Source of the DNA: a virus
Strand: one strand, 5' to 3'
Virus record (IMG/VR): IMGVR_UViG_3300000115_000051
Coordinates: 1 to 42,954 of that record
DNA length: 42,954 nt
A program made the translations under genes and the position numbers. Of the stretch, positions 26,101 through 33,207 are shown piece after piece. The notes beneath the pieces were generated by a model. The model did no database searches. It saw nothing but the letters and a program-made list of their open reading frames with translations, and had not been told where the DNA came from. Position 1 is the first letter of the stretch. The number at the start of each line of letters is the position of its first letter.

Positions 26101-26385
26101 AATTACACCAAAGAGAACCCTACGACCGTAAACATCAAAATCTTTGACTTTTATGAACGGGAGGGTCTTTGATGCTCCATCAAAATCAATTTCACCACCA
26201 AGAATCTTTGCACCGTCATCAAATAAATGATCGCCCATTTTGGTAATTTGATTTTGCAAAGTTGACTGGATAACGTTAAGTTCTCTCGCCTGAACTGCTC
26301 TTCCGGGCTGGAACAATAGCTTCAGATAATTTTTGTTCTCCAGAAAATCATCATAGTATGGGGATCTGTTTAAATTGATGGGCAT
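20179..26385 (-). CDS. DUF4815-type very large virion structural protein (2068 aa)
   Basis: The N-terminus MPINLNRSPYYDDF, FLENKNYLKLLFQPGRAVQARELN and MGDHLFDDGAKILGGEI marks the DUF4815 family found in marine T4-like and other large phages. Near residue 1300 comes RLSDNQMALFNVHVPAYTFDT with a helical segment LSRLAQRVKNLEYYVSLNALE. Near 1615 comes IIIDARGLKPKSRADLKFDG, and later GILHIPKNSKTSFSYGRKL. In relatives this chain continues directly into a DPLAQTF domain; here that domain is in the next gene. A peripheral baseplate or fibre-anchoring role is likely from the cluster, possibly replacing T4 gp10 and gp11 functions, which are not otherwise seen. Its ATG lies 12 bases after gp8. Confidence 0.8.
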   Translation of the reverse strand: MPINLNRSPYYDDFLENKNYLKLLFQPGRAVQARELNVIQSTLQNQITKMGDHLFDDGAKILGGEIDFDGASKTLPFIKVKDFDVYGRRVLFGVIRGRMRIRRQNDDPTNPQVLAVVQSTKTKTTPAGDNIVYIKYIFGEDIGFKANEPLVLFDPEIGERPLLTFTTVDVVDSTFTGFASRVIVARGLYYYKGQFLTAEPNAVMLNDKATTSDLKIGYSVRESITSSRRDLTLNEPSNNNNRGAPGADRLSYQLSLVTVSESVKNLPDNFFQIARVLDGRLVWTAKNTVYGDVKEMLAKRTYEESGDYVSKKYTATVENITSLYEPTIQAKIKDGISYVKGYRHDATGSNPITLDKGRSTRTLSRSFDNNFGDNFVVVQDYQYFPNAGKVYGDAGFRTDFETANGIFHVGTLADDNGSVIANSVVGQEVSFFTHHIPDMSGVTNPFGGNVKTQNAYTAFEIGTAKISHFVLDNDIPEYPYLQSAFDPVSYRAYFSDYKSTEHSGKFTTANYVIAANAVAINNDTVAIKFDTDPYSGWIGNAASHDTERDDAFHSGSPRHLHDRVKLASANSTWNRDQTLMSSNSTMMIVENSGVGTNLIVAGETVEGPFNVNRTTANLSYTRSVNLDINKSPSLNGGFVGGQIQILSESGSVIETHAIKAFHGTGLLQNAFLTTSEDFGPTTPEASRRATALLNTDISSQITKGQSYRVTMSPKDVFSIGSTLNKDTKGVPFFDNVTDAPIHPAFQIAAGLYTDNPQLTGSTLSDGIVRSDVGVRPLSRHIKFNPNGVDENFLMLLKPENESVVPRRVAAHGALDTGFTSNTEVFFTGHSRTLCGSTGTTLLFNLPHSEFFNSGITDATKSHAIPYPYNLTVDGLYSGSASDLISSGSQTELRDNIILVEYDNTGQIISRIEAIGKVDGIQKVEMVPGSTPQIRVTLAGGFSTDIRSFTNGNTYELLYPYKALEVKPAYKTLVKANLTHVELGGAGVDDATQLGNGHIFVANTLYASMPTKVELNIPDVFKVHKVLEGYTPVSTDKISQSGLTDVTNCYTLDTGQSDSNYGHAKLLLRGSAFKTPTANLMIFVDFFRKTAAAPDAASRPISTDASFFAADSYQTTTDLTLSSPATINFEVGDFVAATTVTVDDNGNSTIASGYISDVANTSGLAKVSLVGTIGKFGVGTDIENTGSSAVSKVGKISSVVEADLPFEDIPKYTNARGVQFPLVNFADFRSYRSNASPRLDGYFAPIPTANGIAFGRSSDMASIQTSHKIEYYLPRVDTIAVDTNGEYFVSTGTPSARPLPNVERLSDNQMALFNVHVPAYTFDTVNVRLEDKTVVRQTMKDLSRLAQRVKNLEYYVSLNALERRTADTLVADSDGNTRFQNGIFVDNFETLGFADLQNEGVRNPTTDTFTFQIGDSQLKPSYGTVEEFDGLDWRASNISNMRFYGKIAGKPTIGMLDYEEVPYDQQSSATSQESLNPFDNKNYIGTLDIFPETDHWFELTDVSFSISSDDGVLDSLRVDSSVVGANFNKLSALSDFAALIQGGADADFGRSSETWRGTESLDDLTRQVALSVTGSSLNIDDALDRVKAGSEDSEGTRDSVGAISSGLIIPQIRERDIIIDARGLKPKSRADLKFDGVYAEHHFMPANRAMMWQGGRDLHPNSQNNQLPFVCEQSGNTQTYETVQVYNLENSLTANATLITIRDYAHGGTQDRTVDGGRFTFRSNAREMYIVPEIDPQTGKIDFANFADGYYDKSLWNDANIKAYGFFGNSRRFIKGMSSGAVGQLISQSTYTYPSGIHEGTEVTGLYNGHYSGQATGGSTTEIQLSIEAHRYSQNNFGTFHLGVASSDYDSSIFRDLPNVTKITIVDGAGAGQEAIVNNYNQTTRTATFRSDSTLDTAVDGTSIYTIAMEASNVRRNPEIREIGKHFHKTNKYGDKIGILHIPKNSKTSFSYGRKLIEISDRNDGANYLATTYAAGYYNCRGFKTYDSSGYLSSLREIVDPTSAYETTREGLEEYNYVNARTGSGNISDGKPAVVQGVTIGNGGTTTTYAPGDARYGTINRIDVFPQGD

Positions 26386-26397
26386 TTATGGCTTCCT

Positions 26398-28134
26398 CTA
26401 AATTTCAAACACGAACTTAAAGTTTTCTCTCTGACCGTCTCGTCTAGAGATTTGTGATATGTTTTCATGATAAAGTATTTCTCCAATATATTTAGTCACT
26501 CCAGCATAAGAAATTGCTGATACTGGAGAAAAACCTGAACCTTGGGGGTATTCATATTTATACAGACCCGTATGCGATATCTGAAGAAAATCTGATCCAA
26601 TGTAGATTTGATCACCCTCTGAGAATTCTCCATGAACATCGGTGACTGTAAGGAATTCTGATTTTCCTAGAGCTGTTGTATCAGGAACAGCAACAGTAGA
26701 CGTATCAGTAATAGCAGTATGTCTTTGCGACTCGCCACCCTTACTGAAGATTCTGGCTGTCCCACCTGTATTTGCATTTGTGATAATTTTTCCTTCGGAG
26801 AAATTAGCCATTACGGCTCCCGATCTAATAGAATCTCCGATAAAAAACGTTAATCTTTGATCAAAAGTTTGCCCGACACCATGATTAAAGTCTGGAGTCA
26901 TTAACAATCCAGCCTGTCGAATCTTTCCACTCGGTCCAATGAAGGAACCCTGTTCCTCATTTTTTCTATTTGCAAAGGTCGTCTCTGAAGACACCACAAA
27001 ATACTTGGCATCAAGCTCAGAAACAGGGTAATACCCATGACCACCAAACGGTGTTGTGTTGACACTAAGTTTTGCAGAAGTTCCATGAGGAGAAGTAGCA
27101 TACCGTCCATTTACAAAAGCAGTCAATGACGCATTTGTGTAACCTCGACCAGAGTTAATGGTAATCACTTTTCTAATTCTGCCTGATGTGCTTACATCGC
27201 CAATTCCTTTAAATCCTTTTCCGTGACCATTAATAATATCAATCTTAGGTCCAATCATAAACGTGTCGCCATTGGCAATGTTATTGATTGCAGTTTCGAG
27301 AACAACGGTATTAGTTCCTGCATCATAATCAGAAATTGTTTTCATCACACCTGTAGAGATACCAGAGGTCATGTAGATTCCACAGTTGTTGTAAAAGTCG
27401 TCTGCCGCAGAAAGTCCCGAATCTGCCTGCAATCGAATAACATTACATGCAGAGGTTTCGCTGACAGTTGTAAAGATTGTGGCATTAGTTAAGGCAACAC
27501 CGACAGTACCATTAGAGAAGTTACTACCCCTGTAATTAATCCCGGTGCCATATGCAACATTTGCTGTTGATGTGACATTTAAAATTGTCCCATCAACAGC
27601 AACACTAGCAACCAATGGGTTACTATAAACTGGAATAACATCATCTGTTGCAAATCTTCTAAATGCATCATCCGTAATAGAGTACATGTATTTCCACACA
27701 TATCCATCAGATGAACGAATGACACCCGTATTTTTGAGAACTGGTTTTTCTAGAGATTGGTGGTCTGCATTATTGTCAAGACACTTATAAACGTCTCGAT
27801 CATATCGACCAGCAAGAACGTAGTATCCTGTTCCTGTTCCGAGATTTGTATTAGTGACATCGTACTTTTCGTAAACAGTTCCCGATTGCCAATTTATTCG
27901 TTTAATTGCTGGAGAAACATCACCACTATTAAGACGAAGAATGCCAGACATGCTGTTCCAGATGCTTCGCTTGTAATCCATTGTATCTTCTGGTGCGGGT
28001 GGTTCTGCATCATTTGCCCAAGGACCATCACCTGTGCCGAGATACAAACACAAAGCACTTGTATCGACAGCATTAAGCAATCCGATAAGTGTAAATCGTT
28101 TTAGATTTGTTGTGACTATTGTATTCGCAGGCAA
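26398..28134 (-). CDS. 8: gp8-like baseplate wedge protein (TTG start)
   Basis: This 578-residue protein matches gp8 of marine T4-like phages (T4: 334). The N-terminal half has LYLGTGDGPWANDAEPPAP, YKRSIWNSMSGIL, YYVLAGRYDRDVYKCLDNN, and SSDGYVWKYMYSITDDAFRRF. The C-terminal half has repeated beta segments and GQTFDQRLTFFIGD, LQISHTGLYKYEYP and GEILYHENISQISRRDGQ, the last two being typical endings. gp8 binds gp6 and gp7 in the wedge. The start is TTG at 28134: AGGAG lies seven to eight bases upstream and the first in-frame ATG is 51 codons later, inside conserved sequence. A perfect late promoter lies at 28157-28164. Confidence 0.9.
   Translation of the reverse strand: MPANTIVTTNLKRFTLIGLLNAVDTSALCLYLGTGDGPWANDAEPPAPEDTMDYKRSIWNSMSGILRLNSGDVSPAIKRINWQSGTVYEKYDVTNTNLGTGTGYYVLAGRYDRDVYKCLDNNADHQSLEKPVLKNTGVIRSSDGYVWKYMYSITDDAFRRFATDDVIPVYSNPLVASVAVDGTILNVTSTANVAYGTGINYRGSNFSNGTVGVALTNATIFTTVSETSACNVIRLQADSGLSAADDFYNNCGIYMTSGISTGVMKTISDYDAGTNTVVLETAINNIANGDTFMIGPKIDIINGHGKGFKGIGDVSTSGRIRKVITINSGRGYTNASLTAFVNGRYATSPHGTSAKLSVNTTPFGGHGYYPVSELDAKYFVVSSETTFANRKNEEQGSFIGPSGKIRQAGLLMTPDFNHGVGQTFDQRLTFFIGDSIRSGAVMANFSEGKIITNANTGGTARIFSKGGESQRHTAITDTSTVAVPDTTALGKSEFLTVTDVHGEFSEGDQIYIGSDFLQISHTGLYKYEYPQGSGFSPVSAISYAGVTKYIGEILYHENISQISRRDGQRENFKFVFEI
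26555..26562 (-). promoter_or_regulatory. Intragenic late-promoter octamer upstream of the DUF4815 gene
   Basis: Exact TATAAATA on the minus strand within the codons for Leu-Tyr-Lys-Tyr of gp8. Expected initiation near 26549 would give a leader of about 165 bases to the 2068-aa gene. Distance and orientation resemble the octamer inside gene 14. Chance occurrence cannot be excluded. Confidence 0.45.
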
Positions 28135-28156
28135 AGTTAATCTCCTAGTTATATCT

Positions 28157-28164
28157 TATTTATA
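28157..28164 (-). promoter_or_regulatory. T4-type late promoter of gene 8 (TATAAATA)
   Basis: Exact late octamer on the minus strand in the 39-bp gap between genes 7 and 8. Expected initiation near 28151 leaves a 17-base leader holding the AGGAG site (28142-28146) and the TTG start. Confidence 0.85.
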
Positions 28165-28173
28165 TTCATTTTA

Positions 28174-31100
28174 TTAGTAGTTAGAATAATAAGTGTTTGA
28201 ATCAAATGGATTGTATCCAATCTTGGGCGGATTAAATCGGAATGGATGGTGAACTCCGGCAGAGGAGAACTCTGTAGCAACACCAGCACTAGCACCATCC
28301 TTCCAGACTAATCTATCCTGTATTCCATATTTATGAGCCAAATATCCTTCCATTGTCGCAATTTCATTATTACTCATCTTCTTGTTGAAAACTAAGATTT
28401 CAGCAATATCTCCATCCCAAATATTTGAGTGATGCAGAAAATCATGATTAACAGCACCCGGATTCGTGTTGTGAATTTGATTATTTGAGGGTGCTGTACC
28501 ACCAATTGATGTAACATAATTGTTTTGCTCATACCAAACCATTCCATCATTTAATGTGTTGTTTGTGTTGGCATCGAAACCGCCCCATGTAGCCATTTGA
28601 TTTAGCACAGTTCCGCCCGCACTTCCATACCTTCTTCCATTATAGAAGAATGTGATGATATCAGAGTTTGCCGACTGTGCGCTAGGATACCCCGGAAAAT
28701 CAAAGGATGAATTTCCAGTATATGGAGAAAGGTAAGTATTTCCTGCAAATTCACTTGTCGTATAAATGTTAAACTGATTTGCAAGTAGACCCTCATAATA
28801 TCCTGCTTGATAGTATCCATAGTAAATACTGTTTGCTCGGACTAGGGTTTGTAATACACCTTCCCCGTTTACATCATCATTATCTTGTTGTCTTATGCGA
28901 AGATCCATACTTCCAGCGGAATGATTTGGGTCAAGGTCAACGAAGGAGCGATTCTCAGAAGAAACTCCAGAATATCCAGAGTTTAATATAGTTGCATCGG
29001 ATCTCATGATAGGGTGATCGAGCCTCGATTCTCTTCCATAAAAAATGTTATTCATAGGAAGATTGAGCTTTGCCACTGATATCATGGTCCACTGATTTGC
29101 CACTGGTCTTGGAAGTATTGGGACAGCGAGCGATCCGCCAATATTGACACCATTCGCATCATACAACATTCGCGATTGCAAAGTGGTTGTTGCCATTGAC
29201 CTCTTGTATCCAGCACGATCAGCATGAAACATTCCTAATGAATTTGCAGTTCCTCCACCAAGTGTGGAGAAGGCATACACATTGTTGTAATTCTGATTGA
29301 ACATCATATAATTATTGCCATCGAAGGCGGCGGCACCAGTGGAATATAGATGGTTTCCAACCATATCAGAGTTTGCTGTTGATTTGACCGTGTTTGACCT
29401 AAATCTAACTACAGGATAACCATTGATGCCATTGGCAACATATTGTGGGTATAGATAAATTCCATGCGTGTTCGCATAAACGTGATGTTCGTTTGGACTT
29501 AAATCATACCAAGAATGAACATTTGCATAAGTAGTCGCATATGGTCTTTTATATGGCGATGGAGTATAAGGTATATTCCCATCTGCGAGCGAAGCAATAT
29601 TAAAAACACCATGCACCGGAGGATTGTATTCCTCAATCATCCAGCCATCGTAAGAGTAAACATTGTTTCCCGTAGCAAGAGTCAATGGACGATCACTGTG
29701 ATCTTCAAATCTGGAAATGGCGTCAAATCTTGTAAGCGGGCTTGTAGATAAATCTACGACCGCAGATTTTCTTTCCCAAACATTATTTTGTTCAAAAGCA
29801 GGAAACCTCAAAGTTTTTGTTGGGGTAGCCATTGACCCCGAAGTGTTTGCTCCAGTCAGACTAAAGGTGATTCCTGCCGTTGTTCCAGATGCCGGTGTCA
29901 CATTATTAGTTCTGGCGTAGACACTCACCAGCCATTTTTTGTAGGGCTCAAGAACGACTTGATGTCTTTCCTCTTCTAGATCAACATTTTTGTATCGACC
30001 GAGAGAGAAATTTCCGCCACTTGGATGTCCAACAGACCCAGATCCCGAGTTTGCCAATAGTGTTGGATGCCAATAATTACCACCCGAAGTTGAAGCAATA
30101 CTGTTGTTTGCCTGCGTCCATTCGGTATAGAAATTTCCGCCGGTTGGAGAATCACCTCGCACCAAACGATGAACCAAACCAGCACTAATCTGATTAACCT
30201 TATTCGCAGTATCACTACCAGTTTGGGGGGCGGCGATGGCTTGATCTTCATACCTAAAGCTGCGTTCAGATATATAATCCTTTTGGTTTTCGTATTCAGA
30301 AATGCCATAAGGCCAGTAATTGATTACTCCACTTTTACCATAAGAATGTTCGACGGGTTCAGGAACAGGCAACTCTGGATGAGATTTTTTTCGATCCAGA
30401 TTTGCTGGAACAATAGAATCACCCTTCCACCATCCAGCAAGAGAATCTGAGGTGTCGAAATGTGGTGTCCACAAGTTTTCTATATTTGTATTGGAGTATA
30501 TTGAATTGTTTGCTGGTGATTGGTGAATACTCAACTTTGTGTTCGCCGGAGATCTTGGTGATGTCTTACTTGCGAGCATCTTTAGACCAGCAGGATTAAC
30601 ACTGTCTTTCACAATTGTGTAGTAGTTGGTCGAGTCTTGTTCACTAACAATCTCATAGGAATATTCGTTCAGATTATGACCACGGAGTTTTGCTCCGGGT
30701 GTTGACAAAAGACTTCTTTGAGAAACATAACGACCTTCACTGAAATGCATTGGTTCAACAACTTCAACCTTGACTGAATCAATTACTGTTCGCGCCAACG
30801 AGTTAACTGAAGGTTTTAGTGTTTGATTAACACGAATGAATGGACTGAAAAATGATGTGAAGTAAGGAAGTCTTGCATTTCCTGCGAGCGCGTGTGAAAT
30901 TCCTGATGTGGATTTTGTTGGATTGGTAACATTTCCTGTCGTCGGAAATCTTCCCGGCAAATCAAGTCGTCCACCCGAACCATAATTATTTGCTGCGGCT
31001 CGATATGGATTTGTTTGTGTAACAATACTTGTTCCCAAACTAGGATCATATGTGTCAATTTCAGACGCTAGTTGCCTTCCACTAAAGTATGCCGAATAAG

Positions 31101-33201
31101 TGAAGAATGAATCATCCAGCGGAACAGAATTTGCAACCAATGAAATTGCCTTTGTTTCGCCTGTCGAGATGTCCACATAGTTATTACTGATGTCGGTAAA
31201 GAACTGCACTCCATTTGAAGCATATGTGATGACTCCAGCAGAAAATAAAGATCCAGAGTTTGCACTCTCCTCATATCCAGACTTTCCATCAAGACCCTTT
31301 GCACGAACCGACATCTTGTAGATGTTTCTTTCGTCGAATGGTATTTTTTGATTCCAGACCAAGAATCTTTCTGTTTGATTTTTTTCTCTGTAATATCTAT
31401 TCTCTTCATGATCATCATTAAATGAGAGTGTGTCGCCAACAACCAGAATCTTTCCTGCTGCGTCAACCGTGTCCGTTCCGGGTCCGCCAATCAGACGCAT
31501 CTGACCAGCACCATTAGCAGTATACCAAGGACCAATATCTGAAACTGCTACTTCTGGGGTAAACTCGACTCCGGGGTTGTCAAATCTGATCCATGCGATC
31601 TGATAAGTGTCTCCTATCGCATTGCGATATTTGGGATTCCGAAGCAGATTATTAGTTCTCCAAGCTCCTCCGATATCATAGCGAATCCTATCAATTATTT
31701 GATGAGTTTCTAATTCTGCATGTTTCCACGCTGGACGATCTGCTAAATCATAACGATAAACGTGCCACTTTCCCATTTTCATTCTTGTGGGATCTGTGTT
31801 ATATCTTTTCATATACACAGATGCTCTTCGACTTCCAAAATTGACCGAGTTATTAGCCCAGAATAATTGAATTTGTGGTGAAGTATCTTCCTCGTCATAT
31901 ACAGCATCCACGGTTTGTCTCATACACAGAGATACAGTGCTATACTCTGTAGAAAACCCTAGACCCCTATCTTCCAGATCAAGACTGTACGAGTATGGGT
32001 CAATATAAGTACCAGCACTGCTTTCTCGATCAACCAACTGCTCAAGAACATTTATAGAATCTGCCCCGCCGGTTGAAACTATTTTGTGACTCGAATGTTG
32101 CGGAACAAAACCATGTGGTCTGGTATTTCCAACTTTCTGATTGGTAAAATCGAACAACAAACCAACATTAGAACTCGAAAAAGAATTTGCGGATTTAGGA
32201 AATAGATGATCTATGCCAACACTTGAAGAACTTTCGGATTGTCGAAGAATATTTCCGGGTTTGATGTTGTATGAAACGTTTGTTCCGAAGTTTCGATCAA
32301 TATAGTTGTCAAACGGCGAAAACATATTATCACTATCTGGATACGAATAATTATCATTCATAAGATTTGTAGTGGCAAGAGGCAGAACAACAGAATTAAA
32401 TGTTTTTTCTGAACCACGAGTATAAATTTTTTCGTGAAGCTGGAATTGACCATCCAAAGTGTTTTGATCAAGAACAAGAAATGCCTTCTTTGGCTGGTGT
32501 ATTCTAAGAAACTCTGGCTCCATCACATGCTCAATGTCTCGCGTAACATTGTTGGCGAGCATTCGTGGAATGTGACTATTCGCATGTCTACCCGGCTTAA
32601 AGCTCATCGTCTGATCTGTCGGAATTACATGAACCTCGTTGACCATTGCAGACGCGCCTGATGTAACACCAATGATCTCACGTTCTGCCATATCCTCAAG
32701 TCCTTCGATATAAGGAACCATGAGGTAAGACTCTCTTTGATATTCACCACCACTTGCAATAAGAATTTCGTCAATTGGCAATCGAATATCAATCTCTTCA
32801 TTAAATAATAGTCGAAAAAGATATTTGAAAGAATCTGCCGTACCAACAGACCGATAAAAATCTAGAATGTTCTTCTGGAAGTTTCTTCGATTAGCCGAAC
32901 TCTTAAATTTTTCAGGGAGAAATTTCCCATATTGTGCATTAAAGGAACGTGTGAAGTTATCAAGATCTGTCGTATCAATATCACCAAGATCAGGAATAAT
33001 TTTTGTTGCCGAATCTACACCATAGTAGTAGGTGGAAGAATCCGTGGCAGTCGTAATCAAAGAGTTGTTTGCCAAAAACTCATAATATTTCTCTATGAAA
33101 GTGACAAAGGTGGGATGTTCTGATTGGATGAACTCTGGAATATGATCCGACACCAATAGAGATGTCTGATGTGAATTTGCAGTTACGACAACGTTTCCCA
33201 T
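28174..33201 (-). CDS. 7: gp7-like baseplate wedge protein with lectin-like C-terminal modules
   Basis: This protein has 1675 residues, against 1032 in T4 gp7. Residues 1 to about 300 carry the wedge signature: LVSDHIPEFIQSEHPTFVTF, IEKYYEFL, FQKNILDFYRSVGTADSFKY, LFRLLFNEEIDIRLP and ILIASGGEYQRES. From about residue 530 come beta-sandwich modules of carbohydrate-binding type (NLLRNPKY..., WNQKIPFDERNIYKMSVRAK; later KWLVSVYARTNN and WERKSAVVDLS). The last part (about 1230-1640) is a laminin-G/concanavalin-like domain with YVANGINGYPVVRF and GDIAEILVFNKKMSNNEIAT, MEGYLAHKYG. It probably combines wedge architecture with glycan contact. GGGAG lies about 13 bases before its ATG; gene 6 precedes it by six bases. 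Confidence 0.85.
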   Translation of the reverse strand: MGNVVVTANSHQTSLLVSDHIPEFIQSEHPTFVTFIEKYYEFLANNSLITTATDSSTYYYGVDSATKIIPDLGDIDTTDLDNFTRSFNAQYGKFLPEKFKSSANRRNFQKNILDFYRSVGTADSFKYLFRLLFNEEIDIRLPIDEILIASGGEYQRESYLMVPYIEGLEDMAEREIIGVTSGASAMVNEVHVIPTDQTMSFKPGRHANSHIPRMLANNVTRDIEHVMEPEFLRIHQPKKAFLVLDQNTLDGQFQLHEKIYTRGSEKTFNSVVLPLATTNLMNDNYSYPDSDNMFSPFDNYIDRNFGTNVSYNIKPGNILRQSESSSSVGIDHLFPKSANSFSSSNVGLLFDFTNQKVGNTRPHGFVPQHSSHKIVSTGGADSINVLEQLVDRESSAGTYIDPYSYSLDLEDRGLGFSTEYSTVSLCMRQTVDAVYDEEDTSPQIQLFWANNSVNFGSRRASVYMKRYNTDPTRMKMGKWHVYRYDLADRPAWKHAELETHQIIDRIRYDIGGAWRTNNLLRNPKYRNAIGDTYQIAWIRFDNPGVEFTPEVAVSDIGPWYTANGAGQMRLIGGPGTDTVDAAGKILVVGDTLSFNDDHEENRYYREKNQTERFLVWNQKIPFDERNIYKMSVRAKGLDGKSGYEESANSGSLFSAGVITYASNGVQFFTDISNNYVDISTGETKAISLVANSVPLDDSFFTYSAYFSGRQLASEIDTYDPSLGTSIVTQTNPYRAAANNYGSGGRLDLPGRFPTTGNVTNPTKSTSGISHALAGNARLPYFTSFFSPFIRVNQTLKPSVNSLARTVIDSVKVEVVEPMHFSEGRYVSQRSLLSTPGAKLRGHNLNEYSYEIVSEQDSTNYYTIVKDSVNPAGLKMLASKTSPRSPANTKLSIHQSPANNSIYSNTNIENLWTPHFDTSDSLAGWWKGDSIVPANLDRKKSHPELPVPEPVEHSYGKSGVINYWPYGISEYENQKDYISERSFRYEDQAIAAPQTGSDTANKVNQISAGLVHRLVRGDSPTGGNFYTEWTQANNSIASTSGGNYWHPTLLANSGSGSVGHPSGGNFSLGRYKNVDLEEERHQVVLEPYKKWLVSVYARTNNVTPASGTTAGITFSLTGANTSGSMATPTKTLRFPAFEQNNVWERKSAVVDLSTSPLTRFDAISRFEDHSDRPLTLATGNNVYSYDGWMIEEYNPPVHGVFNIASLADGNIPYTPSPYKRPYATTYANVHSWYDLSPNEHHVYANTHGIYLYPQYVANGINGYPVVRFRSNTVKSTANSDMVGNHLYSTGAAAFDGNNYMMFNQNYNNVYAFSTLGGGTANSLGMFHADRAGYKRSMATTTLQSRMLYDANGVNIGGSLAVPILPRPVANQWTMISVAKLNLPMNNIFYGRESRLDHPIMRSDATILNSGYSGVSSENRSFVDLDPNHSAGSMDLRIRQQDNDDVNGEGVLQTLVRANSIYYGYYQAGYYEGLLANQFNIYTTSEFAGNTYLSPYTGNSSFDFPGYPSAQSANSDIITFFYNGRRYGSAGGTVLNQMATWGGFDANTNNTLNDGMVWYEQNNYVTSIGGTAPSNNQIHNTNPGAVNHDFLHHSNIWDGDIAEILVFNKKMSNNEIATMEGYLAHKYGIQDRLVWKDGASAGVATEFSSAGVHHPFRFNPPKIGYNPFDSNTYYSNY

Positions 33202-33207
33202 AATATA

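Noticed and set aside
28326-28333. CATAAATA inside the end of gene 7
   Set aside because: A perfect octamer at 28157-28164 is much better placed for gene 8; this copy is explained by the codons for His-Lys-Tyr.
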